From NCBI GenBank assembly GCA_003136795.1, contig PLDP01000131.1, positions 921 through 11,544 of the forward strand: DNA of 10,624 nt, written 5' to 3'. The first letter of the stretch is position 1. Every line of letters begins with the position of its first letter. Positions 1 to 5,558 of this stretch are shown piece by piece. A program made the position numbers and the translations under genes. The stretch comes from Actinomycetota bacterium. GTDB taxonomy: Bacteria > Actinomycetota > Thermoleophilia > Gaiellales > Gaiellaceae. The notes below the pieces were generated by a model. The model worked only from the letters and a program-made list of their open reading frames with translations, made no database searches and had not been told where the DNA came from.

Positions 1-3
1 AAA

Positions 4-27
4 CCCGGTTTGCGCACCCCACAGGCT
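4..27 (+). promoter_or_regulatory. Upstream element copy 1 (CACCCCACAGGCT core)
   Basis: The 13-base core CACCCCACAGGCT at 15-27 recurs exactly at 2062-2074. With a fixed offset of 2047, most of the bases from 4 to 14 also agree, including a GGT motif that with the ACC of the core forms an imperfect GGT/ACC inverted pair. The core ends 39 bases before the preferred nuoF-type start, so it could be part of a promoter or an operator. An AT-rich TTTAAT follows at 27-32 and could be a -10. Which protein reads this element is unknown; the call rests on repetition and position. Confidence 0.45.
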
Positions 28-65
28 TTAATTCCTCCATGAGTCTCGATGTGGAAGGAAGACGT

Positions 66-1403
66 ATGGCTCGGTCGGCCTCGGAAATCGTTTTCGCGGA
101 CACCGGTGGGTGCACCCTGGCGCTCATCGGCGAGTATCGCGCCGTCGGCGGCTACGAGCAGCTCGAGCGGGCGCGTCGGATGGAGCCGGGGCAGGTGATC
201 GAGGAGTTGTTGGTCTCCGAGATTCGGGGCCGTGGCGGGGCAGGCTTCCCGATGGGTCGCAAGGCGAGCTTCCTCGCCGAAGGGACCGGAAAGCCGACCT
301 ACCTGACCGTCAACGCGGACGAATCGGAGCCGGGCACGTTCAAGGACCGCGAGATCATGCTGCGCGTCCCGCACCGGCTTCTCGAGGGCTGCCTGATCAC
401 CGCACACGCGATCGGCTGTGAGCTCGTGTTCGTCTATATCCGCGGTGAGTATCTGGCGGAGTTCGAGGTGCTGCGCGCTGCGCTCGACGAGGTGCGCGAG
501 GCAGGGCTGCTCGGCGACGTCACGATCGTGCTCCACCGCGGCGCAGGTGCCTACATCTGCGGCGAGGAGACGGCGCTCTTGGAGTCGCTCGAGGGCGCGC
601 GCGGACAGCCGCGGCCGAAGCCGCCGTTCCCCGCCGTCGCCGGCCTGTACACGTCGCCGACGCTGATCAACAACGTCGAGACGATCGCGACCGTGCCGAA
701 GATCCTCGAGCTTGGGGGCGCCGAGTACGCGAAGCTCGGCGTCGAGAACTCGAGCGGCACACGCGTCTTCTCGCTCTCCGGCAACGTCGTCAACGGCGGC
801 AACTACGAGTTGCCGCTCGGGACACCGTTGCGGGAGCTGATCTTCGAGATCGGCGGTGGCATCCCCGACGGTCACCGGCTGAAGGCGGTGATCCCTGGCG
901 GCTCGTCGACGCCGATCCTGCGCGCCGACGAGATCGACGACGTCACGCTCGACTTCACCGCGATGGCCGCGGCCGGGTCGCAGCTCGGCTCCGGCGCGGT
1001 GATCGTGCTCGACGAGCGCGTCTGCATCGTCCAGCTCGCCCTCCGCGTGGCGCAGTTCTACATGTTCGAGTCGTGCGGCAAGTGCGTGCCCTGCCGGGAA
1101 GGGACGCGCTGGGTCGTCCAGATCCTGCACCCGATCGAGGAGGGCCGCGCCGAGCCCCACCAGGTCGACCTGCTGCTCGACGTCTGCGACCGCATCCTCG
1201 GCAAGTGCCTCTGCCCGCTCGGCGATGCCGACGCGATCGCGGTTGCCAGCTACGTCGACAAGTTCCCGGACGAGTTCCGCCGTCACGTCGAGGAAGGCGG
1301 CTGCCCGTACGGCGGGGCGTCGTCGCTCGACGGCGTCCTCTCGCCGGTCGACCTCTACCCCGACGCGCGCACCGGCTACATGGGGTCGGGGCGTCGCCAT
1401 TGA
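66..1403 (+). CDS. nuoF: NuoF-type NADH-binding flavoprotein (51 kDa subunit)
   Basis: This is the NADH-oxidising, FMN- and 4Fe-4S-carrying subunit type found in complex I, NAD-linked formate dehydrogenases and NAD-linked hydrogenases. Counted from the ATG at 66, GRGGAGFP (55-62) and NADESEPG (83-90) form the NADH/FMN site, and GAGAYICGEETALL (159-172) is the conserved FMN-site stretch. The C-terminal cluster motif is SCGKCVPC (Cys 337, 340, 343) with a distal Cys in CLCPLGD (383). At 445 aa it matches a full NuoF. An in-frame ATG lies at 39, but GGAAGG at 53-58 sits just ahead of ATG 66 and the upstream repeat element would crowd the earlier start, so 66 is preferred. Downstream there is no nuoG or nuoE but a GAF protein overlapping by one base (TGATG). 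The partner complex is therefore uncertain: complex I, formate dehydrogenase and other diaphorase modules are all possible. Confidence 0.9.
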   Translation: MARSASEIVFADTGGCTLALIGEYRAVGGYEQLERARRMEPGQVIEELLVSEIRGRGGAGFPMGRKASFLAEGTGKPTYLTVNADESEPGTFKDREIMLRVPHRLLEGCLITAHAIGCELVFVYIRGEYLAEFEVLRAALDEVREAGLLGDVTIVLHRGAGAYICGEETALLESLEGARGQPRPKPPFPAVAGLYTSPTLINNVETIATVPKILELGGAEYAKLGVENSSGTRVFSLSGNVVNGGNYELPLGTPLRELIFEIGGGIPDGHRLKAVIPGGSSTPILRADEIDDVTLDFTAMAAAGSQLGSGAVIVLDERVCIVQLALRVAQFYMFESCGKCVPCREGTRWVVQILHPIEEGRAEPHQVDLLLDVCDRILGKCLCPLGDADAIAVASYVDKFPDEFRRHVEEGGCPYGGASSLDGVLSPVDLYPDARTGYMGSGRRH

Positions 1404-2005
1404 TGCGGCGAACGGGCGACGTGCCTGGCGGAAGCGACGCGTACGCACGGGCGCTCGCGGAACTCGGACGCGAGCTCGCCGGCCCCGATGGACTCAACGC
1501 GGCGATCGCGCGGCTCTACGAGCAGTTCGACCACTACTCGTGGATCGGCTTCTACCGCGTCGAGGGAGGCGAGCTCGTGCTCGGCCCGTGGCGCGGGCCG
1601 CAGGCGACCGAACACGTCCGGATCCCGGTCGGCAAGGGCATCTGCGGCGCGGCGGCGGCCAGCGGAGCGACGGAGGTCGTCGAGGACGTAGCCGCCGACC
1701 CCCGCTACCTTTCCTGCTTCGTCTCGACACGCTCCGAGATCGTCGTGCCAGTCAGCCGCGGCGGACGCGTGGTCGGCGAGATCGACATCGACTCGGACCG
1801 TCCCGGCGCCTTCGACGACCATGACCGCGCCTTTCTCGAGCGGGTCGCAAAGCTGATCGGGTCGAGCGGCGCGATCGCCGCGGACACGGCTCCCCCGGCC
1901 AGCTGGCTCGTCGATGAGTGGGGGCGTGAGTCGTTCCCGGCCAGCGACCCCCCGAGCCGCTGGGCCGGGCGCGACACGCCAGCTCGGGGTGCCGTCCGCG
2001 AGTAG
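1403..2005 (+). CDS. Free methionine-(R)-sulfoxide reductase-like GAF protein
   Basis: A 200-aa cytoplasmic protein with a single GAF domain (about residues 12-155) of the fRMsr type, which reduces free methionine-R-sulfoxide. The diagnostic stretches are IPVGKGICG and SCFVSTRSEIVVPV. Their cysteines, Cys81 and Cys105, are 24 residues apart, as are Cys94 and Cys118 of the E. coli enzyme. The third E. coli cysteine (Cys84) has no counterpart; that position is His71. GEIDIDSDRPGAFDDHD (about 125-141) is the usual end of the domain. After residue 165 a short tail, DEWGRESFPASDPPSRW, is added. The ATG at 1403 overlaps the nuoF stop (TGATG), indicating translational coupling. The alternative is a catalytically silent GAF sensor, but both key cysteines are present. 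Confidence 0.85.
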   Translation: MRRTGDVPGGSDAYARALAELGRELAGPDGLNAAIARLYEQFDHYSWIGFYRVEGGELVLGPWRGPQATEHVRIPVGKGICGAAAASGATEVVEDVAADPRYLSCFVSTRSEIVVPVSRGGRVVGEIDIDSDRPGAFDDHDRAFLERVAKLIGSSGAIAADTAPPASWLVDEWGRESFPASDPPSRWAGRDTPARGAVRE

Positions 2006-2050
2006 CGACGACGGTGCGCCTCGCGATCCTCTTTCCATTTGCAAGCAAGA

Positions 2051-2074
2051 CCGGGTCTACACACCCCACAGGCT
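2051..2074 (+). promoter_or_regulatory. Upstream element copy 2 (CACCCCACAGGCT core)
   Basis: This is the second copy of the element at 4-27. Its core at 2062-2074 is identical and the flank from 2051 agrees at most positions. It ends 33 bases before the GTG start of the small zinc-ribbon gene. Here the core also overlaps an ACAGG-CTCACT-CCTGT inverted repeat (2068-2083). TACGAT at 2083-2088 could serve as a -10, with no clear -35 beside it. It lies in the 101-base gap after the GAF gene, consistent with a separate promoter for the next gene. Confidence 0.45.
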
Positions 2075-2106
2075 CACTCCTGTACGATCGTCGGGAAGGA
2101 GCGATC

Positions 2107-2337
2107 GTGTCAAGAGAGACGTTTGACGCGGAAGCGGGAAGCTGGCGCCGGCACCAAGACGTCGCCGTCGACTTTCCACTGGCCGCGGACGAAGATGCGC
2201 CGGCCGGGCGACCCGACGAGGGTGGCGAACTTGCTTGCTGGGCCCATCTTGTCTGCCCCGAGTGCGGAGCCGTCGTGAGCGAGGGCCATCGCCAGGGCTG
2301 CCGGTCCGACCCGACCGAGCTCGGCAGGCGGGGGTAG
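2107..2337 (+). CDS. Small zinc-ribbon-like protein
   Basis: A 76-aa protein of unknown function. The GTG start at 2107 is chosen because GGGAAGGA (2093-2100) stands six bases ahead; an open frame continues upstream to 2014 but has no comparable ribosome site and would cover the promoter-like element. The N-terminal 45 residues are acidic and polar. The C-terminal part carries CPECGAVVSEGHRQGC, giving Cys50, Cys53, His61 and Cys65, a plausible single zinc site. It has no membrane segment or signal peptide. The metal site and size suggest a small nucleic-acid- or protein-binding factor, but no named family is claimed. It shares an upstream element with the NuoF-type gene. Confidence 0.6.
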   Translation: MSRETFDAEAGSWRRHQDVAVDFPLAADEDAPAGRPDEGGELACWAHLVCPECGAVVSEGHRQGCRSDPTELGRRG

Positions 2338-2345
2338 CGGGGTCA

Positions 2346-2383
2346 CCATGGCCGGCGGGCCCGGGTCGCCGGGCCGCTCATGG
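2346..2383. terminator. GC-rich hairpin, possible bidirectional terminator
   Basis: GGCCCGG (2358-2364) and CCGGGCC (2369-2375) form a perfect 7-bp stem around a GTCG loop. An outer CCATG/CATGG pair (2346-2350 and 2379-2383) could extend it after an internal loop. It lies nine bases after the stop of the zinc-ribbon gene and before the end of the small minus-strand ORF, where a terminator for converging genes would be expected. There is no T-tract, so intrinsic termination is not certain. Confidence 0.35.
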
Positions 2384-2425
2384 CTCGGATGACCCAACCG
2401 TCCACAACGTGTCGAGGCACGTCGT

Positions 2426-2597
2426 CTAGTGCGGTCTCTCGTAACGTTGCACCGGAAACTGGTTGGTGGTTCGCGCGGCGAGGGTGAGTTTGCGGCGCTG
2501 GCGTCGCCGGTCGGCGTTGAGTCTGCGCTCGAGTCGCGCCTCGGGGGTGTTGCGGTAGCGGATGCCGTGCCGGCGGCTGTAGCGACGGGGGACACAT
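2426..2597 (-). pseudogene. Small basic ORF, frameshifted near its start
   Basis: On the minus strand AGGAGG (2603-2608) stands five bases before an ATG at 2597, a good start site. The frame with strongly GC-rich third positions is a different one. It runs from about 2592 to a TAG at 2426 and encodes a very Arg-rich peptide (RYSRRHGIRYRNTPEARL, then RRLNADRRRQRRKL). The two are joined if one base is removed from the C5 run (G5 on the plus strand, 2587-2591), giving a 56-aa protein beginning MCPRRYSRRHGIR. The function is not recognised; the charge suggests nucleic acid binding. It could be a decayed gene, an intact gene with an assembly error, or, less likely, no gene at all. Confidence 0.4.
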
Positions 2598-2661
2598 CGG
2601 CACCTCCTCAGATTGCATGCGTCCAGATTCGACCCACCAGCAAGGACCCTGCCCATTCCAG

Positions 2662-2676
2662 CTCAAACGATTTGAG
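2662..2676. repeat. Short perfect inverted repeat CTCAAA-CGA-TTTGAG
   Basis: Six-base arms around a three-base centre, lying nine bases beyond the stop of the nitronate monooxygenase-like gene and 65 bases ahead of the small basic ORF on the same strand. It is relatively A/T-rich for this genome. It might be an operator or promoter part for the small ORF, or a weak stem ending the longer gene. No T-tract follows on the minus strand. Confidence 0.3.
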
Positions 2677-2684
2677 AGGCCGCA

Positions 2685-3737
2685 CTAGTCGCCGCATAGG
2701 CGCGCCTGCGCGGCGGCGAGCGAGACTCGGGCGCCGGCGCCGAGTCGCCGGACGAGTTCCGCGGCGGGCAGCTCCTCCGCGAGTGGATAGGCCTGCCCGG
2801 CCCAGAGGTTGATCGCGTCTGCGTCGCCGGCCGCGCGTGCCGCCGCACGCAAGGGCGCCGTCAGGTAATGGACGTGGGGGTAGGCGGCCGGGGCGTCAGT
2901 GTGCGCCCGCATGAACCCGTTATGGATGCCGCGCGCGCGGCGGCCGCTGAAGGCACGCGTGAGCCCCGTCGGCGCGTCACCGGCGAGGGCGGCCCGGTGC
3001 GGTGCGCTCGTCCCCGCTTCGGGGGTGTGCATAAACGCAGTGCCGACCTGCGCCGCGACTGCGCCGGCCGCGAGGACGGCAGCGACCGCCGCGCCGTCGC
3101 CGATCCCGCCCGCCGCGACGAGCGGCAGCTCGGTCTCGCGTGCGACGAGCCGCAGCAGCGGGAGGAGGGCAAGGTCGCTCGTGTCGTCGAAGCCGCCGCG
3201 ATGGCCTCCCGCCTCGAACCCTTGCACGACGAGCACATCGGCGCCCGCCGCCGTAGCCTGCACCTGCACCGCCTCCGCGGGAGAGCCCACGGTTACCCAC
3301 ACCGCCGAGCCCGCGTCGTGCAGGCGTCGCGTGAGCTCAGCCGACGGGCAGCCGAAGGTGGTCGACACGACGGCGACGCGTGCGTCTTCGAGGACGGCGA
3401 CCTTTTCGGCCAGTTCGTCGTCGTCGAAGCGCGGCTCACCGAGCTCGACCGCGTAGCGCTCTGCGTCGGCTGCAAGGCCGTGACAGTAGGCTCTCAGTGC
3501 GGCCTCGTCGACCGCCTGCTCGTCCAGCACGAAGACGTTGACGCCGAAGGGCGCGTCGGTGAGTTCGCGAACGCGCGCGATCTCGGCGCGCAGCGTCTCG
3601 GCGGTCTTGTAGCCGGCGGCGAGGAACCCGAGCCCGCCCGCGCCCGACACCGCTGCGGCGAGCTCGGCTGTCGATGGACCGCCGCTGAGCGGCGCCTGCA
3701 CGATCGGATACGCAAGCCGCGGGAAGTCCATCCTCAC
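2685..3737 (-). CDS. Nitronate monooxygenase (2-nitropropane dioxygenase family)
   Basis: An FMN-dependent TIM-barrel enzyme family that oxidises alkyl nitronates such as propionate-3-nitronate to carbonyl products and nitrite, or acts as a related flavin reductase. Visible features over about 350 aa are PIVQAPLSGG (11-20) at the start of the barrel, GFLAAGYK (37-44), VQGFEAGGHRGG (171-182) with the expected catalytic His179, and GGIGDG plus QVGTAF (210-215 and 230-235) for phosphate and flavin binding. The frame opens with a GTG at 3737. An ATG two codons in (3731) is an alternative, and neither has a well-spaced ribosome site; AGGAA at 3751-3755 is a little distant. It lies 84 bases downstream of the DUF1348 gene, so it may share its transcript. 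The family is confident, the exact substrate is not. Confidence 0.88.
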   Translation of the reverse strand: MRMDFPRLAYPIVQAPLSGGPSTAELAAAVSGAGGLGFLAAGYKTAETLRAEIARVRELTDAPFGVNVFVLDEQAVDEAALRAYCHGLAADAERYAVELGEPRFDDDELAEKVAVLEDARVAVVSTTFGCPSAELTRRLHDAGSAVWVTVGSPAEAVQVQATAAGADVLVVQGFEAGGHRGGFDDTSDLALLPLLRLVARETELPLVAAGGIGDGAAVAAVLAAGAVAAQVGTAFMHTPEAGTSAPHRAALAGDAPTGLTRAFSGRRARGIHNGFMRAHTDAPAAYPHVHYLTAPLRAAARAAGDADAINLWAGQAYPLAEELPAAELVRRLGAGARVSLAAAQARLCGD

Positions 3738-3821
3738 TGTCAGTTGTAGTTCCTAGCCACATTGTTCAGGTGGTTGATTGGTGGCCGGTCTTCGATCGAG
3801 CTGTGTGGCCCCGGCGTCCGC

Positions 3822-4244
3822 TCAGCGGCCGATGTGGATCCGGCGCTCGTGTTCTTCGATCTTGTAATCGTTGATGCTGGCGTCGCGGCGGCGCATGAGT
3901 CCGTTCTCGTCGAATTCCCAGTGCTCGTTGCCGTGGCTGCGCCACCACTGGCCGTCGGTGTCGTGCGATTCGTACTCGAAGCGCACCGAGATGCGGTTGT
4001 CGGTGAAGCACCAGAGCTCCTTGCGCAGCCGGTAGTCGAGCTCGCGCTCCCACTTGCGTCGGAGGAAGTCGACGATTGCCTCGCGCCCCGTGAGGAACAG
4101 GTCACGGTTGCGCCACTCGGAGTCGACGGTGTAGGCGAGGGCGACCCGCTCCGGGTCGCGGGTGTTCCAGGCGTCCTCGGCACCCTGGACCTTCTGTCGG
4201 GCAGTCTCCTCGGTGAACGGCGGGACTGGAGCGCGGATGTCCAT
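3822..4244 (-). CDS. DUF1348 NTF2-like (SnoaL-type) protein
   Basis: A 140-aa protein that is nearly all one DUF1348 domain, a nuclear-transport-factor-2-like alpha+beta barrel. Family-typical stretches are [20 protein letters not shown] (8-27), the [20 protein letters not shown] segment (51-70), and [18 protein letters not shown] (109-126). The full family length is present. Members are of unknown function, often small ligand-binding proteins or possible isomerases or hydrolases in stress-related clusters. The ATG at 4244 is preceded by AAAGGAAT (4248-4255), a good site. It follows the frameshifted ORF at 4278-4495 by 33 bases and precedes the nitronate monooxygenase-like gene by 84, so a three-gene minus-strand unit is likely. 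Confidence 0.88.
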   Translation of the reverse strand: MDIRAPVPPFTEETARQKVQGAEDAWNTRDPERVALAYTVDSEWRNRDLFLTGREAIVDFLRRKWERELDYRLRKELWCFTDNRISVRFEYESHDTDGQWWRSHGNEHWEFDENGLMRRRDASINDYKIEEHERRIHIGR

Positions 4245-4277
4245 GTCATTCCTTTCGGGTCGGGCGAGGTTCCGGTC

Positions 4278-4495
4278 TCAGCGCTCGTCCTGGTCGCAGA
4301 CGAGCTCGAGAGTTGCGCAGTGCAGGCTTGCGATCGCGAACTTGTGGCTCTCGGAGAAGTCGACCTGGATCACCCCGATGTCGTAACGCTCGAGCGCCTT
4401 GACGGCCGCTGCCCGAAGCGCCACCGGCCCACAGCGAGTCTCTTGCCTCCGAGGTCGATGAGCTGCATGACCCGTTTGTGTCGCGCCACCGACAT
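4278..4495 (-). pseudogene. Small ORF of unknown function, frame broken once
   Basis: An ATG at 4495 starts a frame MSVARHKRVMQLIDLGGKRL whose GC-rich third positions persist to about 4430. It then reads on poorly to a stop at 4370. The coding signal continues in another frame, giving ALERYDIGVIQVDFSESHKF and ending LELVCDQDER with TGA at 4278-4280. Adding one base in the 4415-4445 interval, for example in the GGGCC stretch near 4426-4430, joins the two into a 72-residue protein. No family was recognised. It has no signal peptide and contains two Cys in the last 20 residues. It heads the minus-strand set and faces the divergent AhpD-family gene, so it may share the control region. It may be a decayed gene or an assembly indel. 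Confidence 0.5.
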
Positions 4496-4612
4496 TTCTT
4501 ACCTGTCTCGATCGAGTGCCGGGAGTGAACACCGCACCCGCCAGGCACCGCGCATGCCCGCCGGCGATCGCCGCCGCGTGCGCCCCCGAACCGCAGATAC
4601 GAATTTTCACTT

Positions 4613-4645
4613 TTGATATGGTTCCCATGAGCTATAATATAGCTC
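4613..4645 (+). promoter_or_regulatory. AT-rich promoter with 17-bp palindromic operator
   Basis: In an A/T-rich island unlike the rest of the window, GAGCTATAATATAGCTC at 4629-4645 is a perfect palindrome (8-base arms, central A). It includes a perfect TATAAT (4633-4638). TTGATA at 4613-4618 is a good -35 match; its spacing is 14 to TATAAT or 16 to the overlapping TAATAT (4635-4640). ATGG-TTC-CCAT (4618-4628) adds a second small inverted repeat in the spacer. The start of the AhpD-family gene is 33 bases downstream. A dimeric repressor bound on the -10 would block transcription in either direction; the regulator is not identified. Confidence 0.6.
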
Positions 4646-4677
4646 GGTGCTTTCCAGCCTCGGCTGAGAGGTGGCAG

Positions 4678-5157
4678 ATGAGGGTCGACTATCGCAAGGT
4701 ACTTCCAGCGGCCGTCCACGCGATGAGCGGTCTTGAGGAGGTCGTCGGGCGGAGCAGCCTCGAGCCGCAGTTGCTCGAGCTGGTCAAGATGCGGGCGTCA
4801 CAGCTGAACGGCTGCGCCTATTGCCTCGACATGCACTCAAAGGACGCGCGCGCCCGCGGTGAGAGCGAGCAGCGCCTGCACGTGCTCGCCGCTTGGCGCG
4901 AGGCGCCGTTCTACAGTGCGCGGGAGCGGGCGGCGCTCGCCTGGTGCGAGTCGCTGACCCTGCTGGCGTCGCGGGGAGCGCCAGACGACGTCTATGCGGC
5001 GCTCGCGGCCGAGTTCGACGAGGAAGAGATCGTCGCACTCACCCTGGTGATCGTCGCGATCAACGGCTGGAACCGCTTCGCCGTCGGGTTCAGAAGCCCC
5101 GCCGGCGACTACGTCTCCCCGCATGGGCCCGCGACCGGTGCAGAGGAAGGAGGGTGA
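4678..5157 (+). CDS. AhpD/carboxymuconolactone decarboxylase-family protein
   Basis: A 159-aa all-helical protein of the AhpD-like peroxidase family. The active-site signature NGCAYCLDMHSKDAR supplies Cys46, Cys49 and His53, the CxxC-x3-H arrangement of alkylhydroperoxidase AhpD, with Glu35 upstream as a possible proton relay. ALTLVIVAINGWNRFAV (120-136) is the usual second conserved helix. The ATG at 4678 follows GAGAGG; the frame is open upstream to 4516 but that would cover the promoter. The palindrome on the -10 suggests the gene is repressed until a signal, probably redox or electrophile stress (inference). It overlaps the ribosome site of the PRC-like gene and is probably co-transcribed with it. 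The family is sure; the reductant and peroxide substrate are not. Confidence 0.88.
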   Translation: MRVDYRKVLPAAVHAMSGLEEVVGRSSLEPQLLELVKMRASQLNGCAYCLDMHSKDARARGESEQRLHVLAAWREAPFYSARERAALAWCESLTLLASRGAPDDVYAALAAEFDEEEIVALTLVIVAINGWNRFAVGFRSPAGDYVSPHGPATGAEEGG

Positions 5158-5162
5158 CACAC

Positions 5163-5558
5163 ATGTCGCACTCGTCGCATGCTGTCTTCGGGCCGGTCTC
5201 TGCGGTCGCGCCACAGCCGCGTGCTCATCCGCATGGTGAGCTGACGACCGACGGACAGTTGCCACCGCCCTGGAGATCGCGCCGACTCCCCCGCGCGCTG
5301 TCCGCCCGCGACCGACGGCGGACGACGTTTCGCACGCTGCTGCGCCATTCGGAGGGTGTCCCGGTCGAACTCCCCGACGGAGCCGCAGGCATCGTGGAGG
5401 AGGTCGTGCTGCCCGCGCTCGGCTTCGACTTCTGGGCCGAGGAGCTGATCGTCGCGACTAGCGACGGTCGACGGCTGCGCGTGCCGGTCGGCCACATCGA
5501 GCGTATCGACGTCCAGGCGCCACGCATCGTGGTCGGCCCGCGAACGCCGCCACGCTAG
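5163..5558 (+). CDS. PRC-barrel-like small protein
   Basis: 131 aa with no confident family. The first 60 residues are low in hydrophobics, rich in His, Pro and Arg, and probably disordered. Residues 62-125 alternate short beta-like stretches (VPVELPDGAAGIVEEVVL, then ELIVATSDGRRLRVPVGHI and IDVQAPRIVVG) in a pattern resembling a PRC barrel, a fold used for binding and adaptor roles. The ATG at 5163 is preferred because GAAGGAGGG lies about eight bases upstream. A GTG at 5154 is in frame but its ribosome site would be too close. The gene follows the AhpD-family stop (5155-5157) by five bases. Its TAG stop shares the palindrome CTAG with the stop of the converging glycosylase gene. Confidence 0.6.
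   Translation: MSHSSHAVFGPVSAVAPQPRAHPHGELTTDGQLPPPWRSRRLPRALSARDRRRTTFRTLLRHSEGVPVELPDGAAGIVEEVVLPALGFDFWAEELIVATSDGRRLRVPVGHIERIDVQAPRIVVGPRTPPR

Noticed and set aside
955..1497. A 180-codon minus-strand frame under the end of the NuoF-type gene
   Set aside because: Shadow frame, Arg-rich and without motifs, antisense to the conserved Fe-S cysteine region.
2110..2595. A 161-codon minus-strand frame with GTG seven bases from AGGAGG
   Set aside because: Its start is well placed, but it runs antisense through the zinc-ribbon gene and its third positions are not the GC-rich ones. The body of the coding signal belongs to the frame ending at 2426.
2429..2812. A 127-codon + strand frame across the gap before the nitronate monooxygenase-like gene
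   Set aside because: No ribosome site, runs into the antisense of a confident gene, and the minus strand carries the better codon signal.
2868..3749. A 293-codon open frame on the + strand
   Set aside because: Antisense to the nitronate monooxygenase-like gene; no motif and no ribosome site.
4507..4516. CTCGATCGAG palindrome upstream of the small frameshifted ORF
   Set aside because: Ten-base palindromes built on CGATCG are common by chance in such DNA and no second copy or conserved spacing was seen.
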